Shown here: in pieces, positions 34,221 through 43,930 of the stretch
How the letters are laid out: the number at the start of each line of letters is the position of its first letter
How positions within the stretch are numbered: the first letter of the stretch is position 1
Assembly: GCF_007845645.1 (NCBI RefSeq)
Contig: NZ_VCQV01000009.1
Location: 1 to 64,000, forward strand
Length of the DNA: 64,000 bases
Direction of reading: 5' to 3'
DNA from: Leekyejoonella antrihumi
GTDB taxonomy: Bacteria > Actinomycetota > Actinomycetes > Actinomycetales > Dermatophilaceae
Made by a program: the position numbers and the translations under genes
The notes under the pieces: model-generated
Told to the model about the DNA's origin: nothing
The model's input: only the letters and a program-made list of their open reading frames with translations
The model's database searches: none

Positions 34221-36947
34221 ATGCGCGACAGCACCGGTCCTCTCCACGACTGGCCATTTCAGTCGCGGTCGGAAGAGCTCGCGGTCCTGCTGGCCGAGAT
34301 CGATGCGGGCGTCGAGCATCCGGAGGACCCTTCGGGGGTCGTGATCGTCTCACCCGCAGGGATGGGCAAGAGCCGTCTCCTTCGTGAGGCGATGCACTGG
34401 GCCCGGCAGCGCGGGGTGCCGACCATGCTGGCCATCGCCACCCGGTCCGCCGGCGTCACGCCGTATGCAGCGCTGGCTCACCTTGTCCCGCACGTGCCCG
34501 TCGAGCGACATCAGGACCTGACCTCGTGGTACCGGGCTGTCGGCGAGTCGTTGAGGACGGCCGACCGACCCCGTCCGGTGATCGCTCTTGACGACGCGCA
34601 TCTGCTGGATGTCGGCAGCGCCGCACTCATCCTGCACCTCGCGCTCACCGGAGCCGCCACTGTCTTCGTCACCGTCCGAAGAGGGGAGGTCCCGCCCGAT
34701 CCGGTGACTACCCTCTGGAAGGACGGACTCGCCGTGCGAGTCGATCTGCAGCCGTTCTCGGTGCGCGAGGTCGAGGCGTTCATCGACTCGGCGTTTGCGG
34801 AGGAGGTGGGGGACCGCACGAAACGACGACTGGCGCGCGTGAGCGGCGGGAACCTCCTGTTTGCCAAGGAACTGGTCCTCGGAGCGGCCGAGAGTGGGTC
34901 ACTCCGCTGCATCGACGGGATGTGGATGTGGGACGGCGAGGTGACGCTGGCACCCCGGCTGGTCGACGCGGTGAGCCAACGACTGCAGGGGCTCGACGGC
35001 CCGGCGCGCGAGGCCCTCGGACTGGTCGCTCTCGGCGAGCCGCTGGCGGCCCGACTTGCCGAACAGGTCGTCACTGCCAACAGCCTGTCAGCACTGGAGC
35101 GTGCCGGGCTCATCCGCGTGTCAGCGGAAGACACCGACGCGGTGTTCCGTCTCGGGCACCCGTTGTACGGCGAGGTCGTCCTCGGGCAGTTGGGCTACCT
35201 CGCGCAACGTCGGCTCCGACGATGTCTGGTGGACGTCCTCGAGCCAGAGGTCCGGCAAGCCGGTGGCGGTGACACCGTGCGGGTCGCCACCTGGCGTCTG
35301 GAACTGGGCGGCCCGGTCTCGGCGGACCTGCTGCTCGATGCAGCACGTCGGGCCAACCAGACCTTCGAGCATCGGGTCGCCCAGCGTTTGGCGGCGGCCG
35401 CCCTGGATCACGATGCGGGCCCCGGCGCAGCGATCGAGCTGGCCATTGCCTACAACGGGCAGAACGAGTTCGAGAAGGCGAATGCCACCCTCGCCGCGGC
35501 CGAGGACGAGATCCTCGGCGTCGGCCACGCCGAGCTCCACGAGCGCTACCTGGTGACCAGGCATCATGCGCTTGCGTTGGGTCTTGCCCGGCGGGCGGAC
35601 GCACTGGCCATGGTCGATCGGTTCGCCACACACCACACCGGGACGACCATCGACGCCGATCATGCCACCCATGCCAGGTTGCTGTCCGCGGCCTACCGCG
35701 GCAGCCTCTATCTTGATGAGGGGCGCCTCGTCGAGACGATCGAGGCAACCCGCCCCGTGCTTGAGGACCCGGTAGGTGCAGGGCCGGTGCCGTCCTTGGT
35801 AGCACTCGAAGTCGCCGGGGAGGCCATGGCCTACCTCGGCTGGACCCGCTCGGCGGGTGCGCTGCACGTCAGGCTCAAGGCGCTCGGCCGGACAGAGCTG
35901 CCGGAGGTTCGACGAGGAGCCTTCTCGGCCGTTCTCCAAGAAGCGCTGTGCCTGACCTGCGAGGGAAGGGTGGCCCGGGCAGTCGAGCTCGTTTCAGCTC
36001 TTCGCGAGCAGACGATCGATGCGGCAGACCCAAGTGTGCGTGCGCTGGTGGCCCTGGTTCTTGGTGGCACCCTGCTCCAGCAGGGTCGGCCGCAGAGCGC
36101 GCATCGCGAGCTGCTCCAGGCCAACAGCGCCTTCCGGCAGGCTGACATCGGCGGGGGCGTGTCCTGGACGATGAGCATGATCGCCCAGGCACGTGCACTG
36201 ACCGGTCGGATGGACTCGGCCCGCGCGGCGCTCCAGGAGGCCCGTGCTCGAGCGCCTCGTGAGCCGAGCACGCGAAGCCGGGCCGACGACGTCATCGCCG
36301 AGTCCCTCATTGCCCTGATGGCCGGAGACAGTGTGGCTGCGGAGCGCTGCCTCCTCGCCGGAGCCGGCGAGCTGAGCGAACTGGCCATCCCACGAGCCCG
36401 GCTGCTGCACCTCGCGGCCCAGGTCGGGGGCTCACCTGCCCGGCTGCTGCGGCCGCTGCAAGAGATCGCCTCAAACATGGAGAGCGACCTCCCGCACGTC
36501 CTCGCCGAGCACACGGCCGCCCTCGTGAACCGGGATGGCCGCGCACTGATGGAGTCCGCAGCGCAGTTCTCACGACGGGGCATGTGGCTGCAAGCCGCAG
36601 AATCCGCGGCCCAGGGCTCGCGCGCCTTCGCGAGCGCGGGGGCGACCACCGCGGCCACCAAGGCCGCCGGCCGCAGTCACGCGCTGGCCAGCCGCTGCGA
36701 GGGCGCGCGGACGCCGGCCATGAGCCTCCAGATGAGCACCCCTCACCTCAGCAGAAGGGAGCTCGAGGTTGCCCGTCTCGCAGGACAGGGTCTGTCCAAC
36801 GCCGAGATCGCGGCACATCTTGTGCTGTCAGTGCGAACCGTCGAGTCACACCTCTACCAGTCGTTTGCGAAGCTCGGCGTAACCCACCGCGACCAGTTGG
36901 GCGCTGCCATCGACGGTGCGGACCTCAGCCGGGGCGGCCGAGTGTGA
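34221..36947 (+). CDS. Large LuxR-family (LAL/MalT-like) ATP-binding regulator
   Basis: This 908-residue regulator has an N-terminal STAND/AAA ATPase with Walker A SPAGMGKSRL (about 44-53) and Walker B VIALDDAHLLDV, a long helical TPR-like middle, and a C-terminal LuxR HTH at about 842-893 (LSRRELEVARLAGQGLSNAEIA, then SVRTVESHLYQSFAKLGV). ATG 34221 is set by GGAGG 6 nt upstream; the frame is open much further back across the GH4 gene, which is only a shadow. It follows GH4 by 143 nt on the same strand and may activate the neighbouring carbohydrate genes when it binds a sugar or nucleotide ligand. Confidence 0.9.
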   Translation: MRDSTGPLHDWPFQSRSEELAVLLAEIDAGVEHPEDPSGVVIVSPAGMGKSRLLREAMHWARQRGVPTMLAIATRSAGVTPYAALAHLVPHVPVERHQDLTSWYRAVGESLRTADRPRPVIALDDAHLLDVGSAALILHLALTGAATVFVTVRRGEVPPDPVTTLWKDGLAVRVDLQPFSVREVEAFIDSAFAEEVGDRTKRRLARVSGGNLLFAKELVLGAAESGSLRCIDGMWMWDGEVTLAPRLVDAVSQRLQGLDGPAREALGLVALGEPLAARLAEQVVTANSLSALERAGLIRVSAEDTDAVFRLGHPLYGEVVLGQLGYLAQRRLRRCLVDVLEPEVRQAGGGDTVRVATWRLELGGPVSADLLLDAARRANQTFEHRVAQRLAAAALDHDAGPGAAIELAIAYNGQNEFEKANATLAAAEDEILGVGHAELHERYLVTRHHALALGLARRADALAMVDRFATHHTGTTIDADHATHARLLSAAYRGSLYLDEGRLVETIEATRPVLEDPVGAGPVPSLVALEVAGEAMAYLGWTRSAGALHVRLKALGRTELPEVRRGAFSAVLQEALCLTCEGRVARAVELVSALREQTIDAADPSVRALVALVLGGTLLQQGRPQSAHRELLQANSAFRQADIGGGVSWTMSMIAQARALTGRMDSARAALQEARARAPREPSTRSRADDVIAESLIALMAGDSVAAERCLLAGAGELSELAIPRARLLHLAAQVGGSPARLLRPLQEIASNMESDLPHVLAEHTAALVNRDGRALMESAAQFSRRGMWLQAAESAAQGSRAFASAGATTAATKAAGRSHALASRCEGARTPAMSLQMSTPHLSRRELEVARLAGQGLSNAEIAAHLVLSVRTVESHLYQSFAKLGVTHRDQLGAAIDGADLSRGGRV

Positions 36948-37016
36948 AACGCCTCTGACAACTTCAGTGGCCGGTTACTGGGGACTGCCGCCCGCTGGGA
37001 GCCGTACGTTGGTCGC

Positions 37017-37217
37017 ATGAACATGGCGAGTCTGCTCGACCAGCTGCCGCCCGGGCTGGCGGTGGCCCTGAGGCTCCGCAATGCTGGGTATCCGGATGCC
37101 GTGATCGCCACCGCCCTCGGCATACCCGGCGAAAGCGTGGCCAGCACCCTCGAGGTGGCCGACGCGAAGCTGAGCAACCTGGTCTCTCAGACGCACTCCC
37201 CATCCTCGAGTCGCTAG
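37017..37217 (+). CDS. Small helix-turn-helix-like protein, 66 residues
   Basis: A short acid/alanine-rich protein: LPPGLAVALRLRNAGYPDAVIATALG followed by VASTLEVADAKLSNL. The helical pattern with A-x3-LG-x-P resembles a sigma-region-4-like or LuxR-like HTH without other domains. Similar tiny proteins occur beside regulators in actinobacteria, but I know no function. The start is supported by TACGTT 6 nt before the ATG and no Shine-Dalgarno (leaderless pattern), and codon bias agrees with coding. It lies 69 nt after the large LuxR gene. Confidence 0.6.
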   Translation: MNMASLLDQLPPGLAVALRLRNAGYPDAVIATALGIPGESVASTLEVADAKLSNLVSQTHSPSSSR

Positions 37218-37336
37218 CACGCGGGACCGGCCATCGGGTTCATCTCGAAGATCAGTACTCGATCACTGAGGTCCTTCCCCGGGCCGATCCCTACGCTCGT
37301 CAACTGTAGGAACTGGCGCATGGGAGGGCCGTTGAG

Positions 37337-37642
37337 ATGACTGCAGTGCCGCGGTGGATGGGGCATCGACCGCTGGACCTGGCCGAACTGGCAGACCTGG
37401 CCGCACGGGGCCAGCGTCCCGGTCCTCTCATCCAGGGCGCGCTCGGAGGGCCCGCGCGTCTGCACGTCAGTGAACGTGCCGTCACGGGCGAAGGATCAGT
37501 GGGCACCTGTGCCACCGGTGGTGCGCGGACAGGTCATCGGACCGCCGCACCGCCGGTGGCAGACAGTGCGTGTTCCGCCCTGCGCCGCCGACGGCTCTCG
37601 GATGCCCTGCTGCGTCTGGTGGGGGCTCGCCGACTTGCGTGA
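37337..37642 (+). CDS. Possible small or frameshifted ORF, unknown product
   Basis: This 101-codon frame opens with ATG 8 nt after GGGAGGG. Its first 45 codons have good GC3 bias (WMGHRPLDLAELADLAARGQ). After about 37475 the bias drops in this frame and rises in another plus frame (GTG 37470, reading VRGQVIGPPHRRWQTVRVPP). This could be a small real gene, a gene broken by a frameshift near 37470, or chance. No family is recognised. It converges on the GH15 gene, leaving 13 nt. Confidence 0.3.
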   Translation: MTAVPRWMGHRPLDLAELADLAARGQRPGPLIQGALGGPARLHVSERAVTGEGSVGTCATGGARTGHRTAAPPVADSACSALRRRRLSDALLRLVGARRLA

Positions 37643-37655
37643 GACACCGTGGACA

Positions 37656-39554
37656 TCAAGGGCCAGTTGGTGTGTCCAACGAAATGACGTGCATCACCGC
37701 ATTGATGAGTGCCAGGTGAGTGAACGCCTGCGGGAAGTTGCCCAGATGCCGACCGGAGCGACTGTCGATCTCCTCGGCGTACAGCTCCAGTGGTCCAGCC
37801 AGCGAGAGCAGCTTGGCGCACAGGGCCCGCGCTCGATCCAGCTCGCCGATCTCGCACAGCGCCGAGACCAGCCAGAACGAGCAGATCGTGAACGATCCCT
37901 CCGCGCCGCGGAACCCGTCGTCCGTCTCCTCGGTGCGATAGCGCAGCACGAGCCCATCCTGCGTCAGCTCGTCGGCGATCGCGAGCACGGTCGCACGAAT
38001 ACGCGGGTCGTCGTTCGGCAGGAATCGCACGAGCGGGGCGAGCAGCAAGGACGCATCCAAGGCCGTGGACCCGTAGTACTGCGTGAGGGCGCCGTCCTCG
38101 CGCAGGCCGTTGGCGAGGATGTCGTCGCGGATCTCGTCGGCGGCCAACTGCCAGCGTTCCGCCTCCGCCGCCTCGCCGATCATCTCTGCGAGCCGAGCAC
38201 CGCGGTCGACCGCGACCCAGCACATGATCTTCGAGGACGTGAAATGCTTGGCCGCACCGCGAACCTCCCAGATCCCCGCATCCGGCTCGCGCCAGTGCTT
38301 CAGAGCGGCTTCGACCTGCTTGCCGAGGATGGGCCAGATGCGGCTGTCGACATGGTCGGCAGTCTTCGAGTGCAGGTAGACCGAGTCCAGCAGGGCTCCC
38401 CAGACATCGTGCTGCACCTGGGAGTGTGCGGCGTTGCCGATGCGCACCGGGCGGGAGCCGGCATACCCGCTCAGGTGCTCCAGGACGTACTCCTCCAGGT
38501 CGGGGCGACCATCGATGCCATACATGATCTGCAGGTCGTCCGCTCCCTCGGCCACGTCGGCGATGAAGGAGAAGAAGTCGACGGCCTCCCAGTCGAAGCC
38601 CAACGAGTACAGGCCCCACAGCGCGAAGGTTGCGTCCCGGATCCAGGCGTAGCGGTAGTCGTAGTTGCGGCTGCCGCCGATCGTTTCGGGCAACGAGGTG
38701 GTGGACGCCGCCGCGATCGCGCCGGTCGGCGCATACGTCAGCCCCTTGAGCGTGAGTGCGCTTCGCTGCAGGTAGCTGCGCCACGGATGGTCCGGGAACT
38801 TGCCGCGGGCCAGCCAGTGCTGCCAGTGGTGCGCCGTCCAGACCAGCCGTTTGTAGGCGTCGTCGAAGGTAGTTGGGGCCTCGTTGTTCTCGCCCCAGGA
38901 CAACGCGATGAACCTCAGGTCACCCTCCTTCAGGAGGGTCCGCGCGGCCGCCCGGCCACCCTCGAAGCCCAGTCGAAGGTCCGTTGTGAGCTTGACGGTC
39001 AGATCGCTGCCCGTCGCCGACGCCACCGCCTCGTGGTAGACCTTGTCCGTGTAGGACCAGGTGACAGGTTTACGGCCGTAGTCGAGGACCGGCTCGCACT
39101 CCGTGACCACCTGCACCTCACCCGACACGCAGCGGACCGTGCGCAACAGGATGTGCTCGGCGTCGTAGTCCGTCGGTATCCGTCGCAAGGTCCGGTCGAG
39201 CTCTTGCTCATGGCGCCATGGACCGATGACCAGAAGGTCTCGAACGACGATCCACCCCGTCGGTGTTCCCCAACTGGTCTCCAGCACCATGGTGCCCGGC
39301 AGATAGCGTCGTGCTACCGGCACGACGGCGTCGGACGGCGCCAGGCTGAACTGCCCGGCGTGCCGACCGATGAGCGAGCCGAACACGCTGCCGGAGTCCA
39401 TTCGGGGCAGACACATCCAGTCGACATCGCCGCTCGGCGAGACCAGCGCCGTTACCTCGCCATCCGAGAGGAAGCCGTAGTCGCCTATCGGAACGCTCCG
39501 TGGCGCCGCGAGATTCGCATGCCGAAACCCATCGGGATCTGTCGTGACGTTCAT
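37656..39554 (-). CDS. GH15-family trehalase/glucoamylase
   Basis: This 632-residue glycoside hydrolase family 15 protein has an N-terminal beta-sandwich (IGDYGFLSDGEVTALVSPSGDVDWMCLPR) and an (alpha/alpha)6 catalytic barrel (GGSRNYDYRYAWIRDATF, then GIWEVRG with a likely catalytic glutamate, and GNFPQAFTHLALINA near the end). This architecture matches actinobacterial GH15 trehalases and glucoamylase-like enzymes; which glucan or trehalose it cleaves is not resolved. The frame is open to 39638; ATG 39554 starts just before the conserved IGDYGFLSD region, though its RBS is weak. It has no secretion signal, so it is cytoplasmic. Confidence 0.9.
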   Translation of the reverse strand: MNVTTDPDGFRHANLAAPRSVPIGDYGFLSDGEVTALVSPSGDVDWMCLPRMDSGSVFGSLIGRHAGQFSLAPSDAVVPVARRYLPGTMVLETSWGTPTGWIVVRDLLVIGPWRHEQELDRTLRRIPTDYDAEHILLRTVRCVSGEVQVVTECEPVLDYGRKPVTWSYTDKVYHEAVASATGSDLTVKLTTDLRLGFEGGRAAARTLLKEGDLRFIALSWGENNEAPTTFDDAYKRLVWTAHHWQHWLARGKFPDHPWRSYLQRSALTLKGLTYAPTGAIAAASTTSLPETIGGSRNYDYRYAWIRDATFALWGLYSLGFDWEAVDFFSFIADVAEGADDLQIMYGIDGRPDLEEYVLEHLSGYAGSRPVRIGNAAHSQVQHDVWGALLDSVYLHSKTADHVDSRIWPILGKQVEAALKHWREPDAGIWEVRGAAKHFTSSKIMCWVAVDRGARLAEMIGEAAEAERWQLAADEIRDDILANGLREDGALTQYYGSTALDASLLLAPLVRFLPNDDPRIRATVLAIADELTQDGLVLRYRTEETDDGFRGAEGSFTICSFWLVSALCEIGELDRARALCAKLLSLAGPLELYAEEIDSRSGRHLGNFPQAFTHLALINAVMHVISLDTPTGP

Positions 39555-39795
39555 CGAGTCAGCGTCCCACCAGGCGCAACAACGGACAAGGGCCACACCG
39601 GCCACAGGGACGTCCAGGCACGCTGGGCGGGCCGACACCCAAGCGGGTCAGACGATTCAACGGCTGCAAAATCCCAAATGAGGCTCCAAGTATGGTAATG
39701 CCACGTACGATCGCTGTTAAGCAGATCCCTACTACGACGCCACACCAAGTTCACGTCGTTGGAGGGTTTCAAGCCACGACCTCTGGGAGGCGATC

Positions 39796-41409
39796 ATGAC
39801 TTGGTCCTCCATGCGCGGACGGCCGCGCGATCTACCAGTTGACCACTCGCCACTGCGAGGTGCGCGGGTGGACGCGCGCGCCCGCGTCGCCTGGCTGGTG
39901 CGCGTCAGTCGGATGGCGTCACCGATCGGTGGCACCGGCACCGAATTCAGCAGACGTCTCACGAGCGCGGGCTTTCCCGTGGGAGCTTCCGCTCTGAGTC
40001 GCCGCGAGCACGGCCAGGAGGAGATCTCCGGCGCCATGCTGACGGCATACGAGCAGGTGCTGGAGCTGCCGAGCGGCCAGTTGCGCGGGGTATGCGAGGC
40101 ACTGCGCCGCCTTGGCGCCGTGGACACTGTCGAGCACCCAGAGCTCGTCGACCGGTCAAGTCTCTCCCTTCAGCTGAGCCGACTTGAGCAGCGAATCTCT
40201 GCGCACGAGGCATCGGCCGCCGACTGGCTGCAGCTGTCCTACATGCTGGTCCAGCCGGGGGGAGTGGTGCTGCCTCCATCGGTGCTGGCGTGCTGGGTGC
40301 GCCAACTGCTGGTTGAGATGCTGCGCTCGATCGGAACCGCCTACGTCGGACGATATGAGGCATTGGCGCGCCTGATGAGTGACCCGGTCACGCGGCGCCC
40401 GGTGACGACCGCCGTGCTGGACACCGTCGAGACCCCCGGTTCCGGGTGCCTGCTCGACGCCCTGAGCGTGCTCGGCGAGACCAACGACCCCGAGACGCTG
40501 GACCTCCTGGTCGACCTCTTTGTGCACCGCCGTCACCGGGTGCGGCTCGGCGCGGCTCGCGCCCTACTGCAGCCAGTGGTCCTCGGATCGCTCACCGTCG
40601 ATCAGATCAACCGCATCCAGCACGCAGTACTCACCGTTGCCAGGGAGGACCCGGACGACGGGGGACAGCCCGCCTTCATACTCGCGCAGCGCATCTCACT
40701 GCAGATGACCAGGATGGTGGTCGCACTGCTCGGCAGCAACCCCGGAGATCGACCGCACGGCGCGCACATTCAGGATCCGGCGCAGCTGCAGCGATACCTG
40801 CAGGCGGCGGCGATGCACTCGGGGGTGCACGGCGACCAGATGCTCGAACGCCTCGTTCGGGAGGCACTGACCGAGGACTTCCTCGAGCGCCAGCACCACT
40901 CCTCACTGATGCTCATGGCCAGCCCGTACCGGGTATCTCTGGCGGACACCGCCCTAGACGTCGTCACGACCACGGCGGACCCCGTTGCTCGGGACGCCGC
41001 CGGACAGCTGCTGTCCTACCTCGCCGGCCCCGAGCAGCATGCGCGACTCCTGGAGGTCCTGGAGCGCCCAGAGCTCGAGCTGCAGCAGATCGCGCTGCAT
41101 GCGTTGGCCCACGCCGGTGGCGTCCCGTGCGAGGTTGACCTGCTCGAGCGTCTGGGCCAGCCTGCGCTGCGTTGGGCAGCGACGTATGCCGCCGGGATGT
41201 CGGCCCATCCGAGCCTTCGCACCGCCCACCTGGACGACGCGGTCGCCGAGAGCGCGAAGTGGTGGCGCACGATCGGCCCGGCCGTCCTCGATGCGCCACG
41301 CACGACGTTGAACGAGCGGTGCGTGAGCCAGTTCTCCACTCAGGCGCCGGAGCCGATCCGGGGCCGCACCGTGGCAGAGCAGGACGGTCGCGAGAAGGCG
41401 GCCGTCTGA
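39796..41409 (+). CDS. Orphan protein: N-terminal HTH plus HEAT-like repeats
   Basis: This 537-residue protein is of no family I can name. Residues about 30-110 look like an XRE-type helix-turn-helix (WLVRVSRMAS, FSRRLTSAGFPVGASALSRREHGQ, AYEQVLELPSGQL). The rest is all-helical with HEAT-like repeats (CLLDALSVLGETNDPETLDLLVDLF, VRLGAARALL, ARDAAGQLLSYLAGPEQHARLLEVL, LQQIALHALAHAGG). It is probably a DNA-binding sensor or scaffold. GGGAGG 5 nt before the ATG fixes the start. It converges on an ABC-2 permease with a 16-nt gap and is divergent from the GH15 gene. Confidence 0.75.
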   Translation: MTWSSMRGRPRDLPVDHSPLRGARVDARARVAWLVRVSRMASPIGGTGTEFSRRLTSAGFPVGASALSRREHGQEEISGAMLTAYEQVLELPSGQLRGVCEALRRLGAVDTVEHPELVDRSSLSLQLSRLEQRISAHEASAADWLQLSYMLVQPGGVVLPPSVLACWVRQLLVEMLRSIGTAYVGRYEALARLMSDPVTRRPVTTAVLDTVETPGSGCLLDALSVLGETNDPETLDLLVDLFVHRRHRVRLGAARALLQPVVLGSLTVDQINRIQHAVLTVAREDPDDGGQPAFILAQRISLQMTRMVVALLGSNPGDRPHGAHIQDPAQLQRYLQAAAMHSGVHGDQMLERLVREALTEDFLERQHHSSLMLMASPYRVSLADTALDVVTTTADPVARDAAGQLLSYLAGPEQHARLLEVLERPELELQQIALHALAHAGGVPCEVDLLERLGQPALRWAATYAAGMSAHPSLRTAHLDDAVAESAKWWRTIGPAVLDAPRTTLNERCVSQFSTQAPEPIRGRTVAEQDGREKAAV

Positions 41410-41425
41410 GTCATCGCTGCACGGC

Positions 41426-43018
41426 TCAGCCCGAAATGTCCCGCCGACGGTATGCCACCGCAGCGGCCGCAAGTCCGACGCCCGCAAGTGCAGCGCAGGC
41501 CGACAGCACGGTCCACGCGACCTGGCTTCCGGGCAGATCCGTCAGGTGGCTGAAGGGCGAGAGTCCCATGACGGCACCGGGAAGCCTTAACAGAGGACCC
41601 AACCAGGCGAGCGCCACGCACCCGACAAGAAGTGCCCACGGGACCGGCGCAAGCCGCGCGGACAGGCCCAGGCACCCTGCACCGGCAGCGATGACCACCC
41701 ACATGGCCGGCACCTGTGCCAGGCAGGCGCCGATCAGACCGATCAGCTGATCCAACGGGCCTCCAGCCGCTGTGTAGCCGAGTCCGAGTCCCAGCCCCAG
41801 CGCGACCATCAGGAGGACCGCTCCAAGGAGTGCCCAGCCAACGTGCGCGGCAAGCATGGCCCGTCGGTTCACCGGCGTTGACAGCAGAAGCTCCGCTCGG
41901 CCAGTCGACTCCTCAGTGGACAGGCGGGCGATAACTGCGACCCCCTGTGCCAGCGCAACAACGGCGATCGTGGGGATCACGGCCGCGAAGTAGGTATCGA
42001 CCAGGGCGCCACGCCCACCCATACGCTGAAGAAGCGTGAGCGCCGAGGGGGTGTCCCGCAACGTCTCGAGCAAGCCGCTCGCGATCGATCCGGTGGCGAA
42101 ACCCGTGATGAGCAGTCCACCGGCCCACCAGGTCAGTGGCGCCCACTGCAGTCGAGCCGCCAAGGGAGCGATGCCGTTGAGGGCGCGGCTTGCCCTCGGG
42201 CGCCCCGCGCGAGCGGGATACATGCCGGCACCGAGATCCCGTCGGGACTCGAGCAGCGCTGCGGCAAGGACCAGCACGATGGTTGCGGCAATCGACAAAG
42301 CGGCGGGGCCGACGCGGTCGCCGGCGAAGGGCCGTAGCCGTTCGGCCCAACCGATGGGCGACAACCAGCTGCACCAGTGTAGCGGAGTGGATGAATCACC
42401 AACTGCACGAGCGATATACGACAGGCCCAGCACTGAGCCGGCCAGTGCTCGAGCTGTTCGTGCGCGCTCGGCCAGTTGAGCAGCCACCCCTCCGACACCT
42501 GCGAACACGAGGGCGGTGAGAGTGAATCCTGCTCCGAGTGTGAGGGATCCCCCCACGGGCAGGCCCAGGACGATCAGACCGATCGCAGCGAGCACACCCA
42601 CCGCGAGGCCGCCGACAGCGCAGGTGAGCAGAGCGGAGGCGAGGACCGCATGCCGACCCAAGGGTTGCGAGCGGATCAGTTCGGTCCGCCCGGTCTCCTC
42701 GTCGGCGCGGGTGTGCCGAATCACGAGAAGCATCGCCATGAGGCCGACGCAGGTCGCGACGAACCCACCCACGCGCCACGCGGTGAAGCCGCCCGCGGTG
42801 GACAGATCGAATACCGGACCATAAAGGGCGCGCATCGCTGCGTTCGACGCGGATGCCGTGGTCAGGCGTGCTCGATCCGCGGCGGTGGGATAGAGGGAGC
42901 TATACAAGCCGGCGTTCGCCACCGTTTCGAGCACCAGGAGGAGGACAACGATCGGCAGGACCACGCGATCGCGACGCAGCGCTGCACGAAGCAGGACCCC
43001 GATGCCGGTGCGTCCCAT
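41426..43018 (-). CDS. ABC-2 type exporter permease (tetronasin-type)
   Basis: This 530-residue membrane protein has about 12 hydrophobic segments in two repeats of six, each with the loop ADEETGRTELIRSQPLGR or STEESTGRAELLLSTPVNR, and the C-terminal YRRRDISG. These features fit two-repeat actinobacterial permeases of the tetronasin/TnrB3 type that export antibiotics or peptides. The ATG overlaps the ATPase stop by 1 nt (TGATG), so it is co-translated with the ATPase upstream on the same strand. Confidence 0.87.
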   Translation of the reverse strand: MGRTGIGVLLRAALRRDRVVLPIVVLLLVLETVANAGLYSSLYPTAADRARLTTASASNAAMRALYGPVFDLSTAGGFTAWRVGGFVATCVGLMAMLLVIRHTRADEETGRTELIRSQPLGRHAVLASALLTCAVGGLAVGVLAAIGLIVLGLPVGGSLTLGAGFTLTALVFAGVGGVAAQLAERARTARALAGSVLGLSYIARAVGDSSTPLHWCSWLSPIGWAERLRPFAGDRVGPAALSIAATIVLVLAAALLESRRDLGAGMYPARAGRPRASRALNGIAPLAARLQWAPLTWWAGGLLITGFATGSIASGLLETLRDTPSALTLLQRMGGRGALVDTYFAAVIPTIAVVALAQGVAVIARLSTEESTGRAELLLSTPVNRRAMLAAHVGWALLGAVLLMVALGLGLGLGYTAAGGPLDQLIGLIGACLAQVPAMWVVIAAGAGCLGLSARLAPVPWALLVGCVALAWLGPLLRLPGAVMGLSPFSHLTDLPGSQVAWTVLSACAALAGVGLAAAAVAYRRRDISG

Positions 43019-43923
43019 CAGGAATGCCCATCGACGGGCTCGTGGTGGTAATGCGACAGGAAGATCTCCTCCAGACTCGGGGGCGTGCTGGTCAGTGCGG
43101 TGACACCCAGGGCCGTGAGGCGTTCCAACACCTCGCCGAGGTGCGCGGCATCCACCTGCGCACTGAACCGACGCCCGTCGACTGTTCCGCCCTGGACGCC
43201 GGGCACGGCGAGCAGGCTGTCAGGCACGTCCTGCTGCACGGTCGCCATCACCCGACTGCCGGTGAGGTGGCGCAGGTGCTCCAGCGAGCCGGTCTCCACG
43301 ACCCGGCCGGCGCGAATGATGGAGACGCTGTCACACAGCTGTTCCACCTCGGACATGATGTGACTGGACAGCAGGACGGTGCGGCCTTGCGACGCAGCCT
43401 CCATGACGCATTCCTGAAAGATCCTCTCCATCAAAGGATCAAGACCGCTCGTCGGCTCGTCCAGGAGCAGTAGCTCCACATCGGCCGCCAACGCGGCGAC
43501 GAGGACGACCTTCTGGCGATTCCCCTTCGAATAGGTGCCCGCCTTCTTTCGTGGATCCAGTTCGAACCGGTCAAGCAGCTCGGCTCGCCGGGCCTCATTC
43601 AGGCCCCCGCGCAGTCGTCCCAACAGATCGATCACCTCGCCACCGCTCAGGCCCGGCCACAGGTCCACATCGCCGGGAACGTAGGCCAGTCGACGGTGCA
43701 GACTCGCTGCGTCGCGCCACGGATCCCCATCGAGGACGCGGGCCATGCCGGCATCTGCGCGCACGGTGCCCAGCAGTACCCGCAGAGTGGTCGACTTGCC
43801 GGCGCCGTTCGGACCGAGGAAACCATGCACCTCACCAAGCTCCACCGACAGGTCGAGCGCGTCGAGTGCCCGAATGGCACCGAAGCTCTTGGTGAGCCCA
43901 TCGGTCCAGATCGCTTTGCTCAT
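43018..43923 (-). CDS. ABC transporter ATP-binding protein
   Basis: This is a 301-residue drug-export-type ABC ATPase. Walker A is GPNGAGKST near residue 40, the signature region reads YSKGNRQKV in place of LSGGQ (a usual variant in this subfamily), Walker B is [12 protein letters not shown], and [11 protein letters not shown] is the H-loop. It powers the permease encoded next. The ATG at 43923 is preferred: TACCGT lies exactly 7 nt upstream with no Shine-Dalgarno, which suggests a leaderless message; a GTG at 43932 would overlap that box. It is divergent from the GbsR-type regulator. Confidence 0.9.
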   Translation of the reverse strand: MSKAIWTDGLTKSFGAIRALDALDLSVELGEVHGFLGPNGAGKSTTLRVLLGTVRADAGMARVLDGDPWRDAASLHRRLAYVPGDVDLWPGLSGGEVIDLLGRLRGGLNEARRAELLDRFELDPRKKAGTYSKGNRQKVVLVAALAADVELLLLDEPTSGLDPLMERIFQECVMEAASQGRTVLLSSHIMSEVEQLCDSVSIIRAGRVVETGSLEHLRHLTGSRVMATVQQDVPDSLLAVPGVQGGTVDGRRFSAQVDAAHLGEVLERLTALGVTALTSTPPSLEEIFLSHYHHEPVDGHS

Positions 43924-43930
43924 ACCGACC

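Noticed and set aside
37470-39698. 742-codon plus-strand open frame opposite the GH15 gene
   Set aside because: Arises from GC-rich codon bias in the antisense frame; the product resembles nothing and the opposite strand encodes a complete GH15 enzyme.
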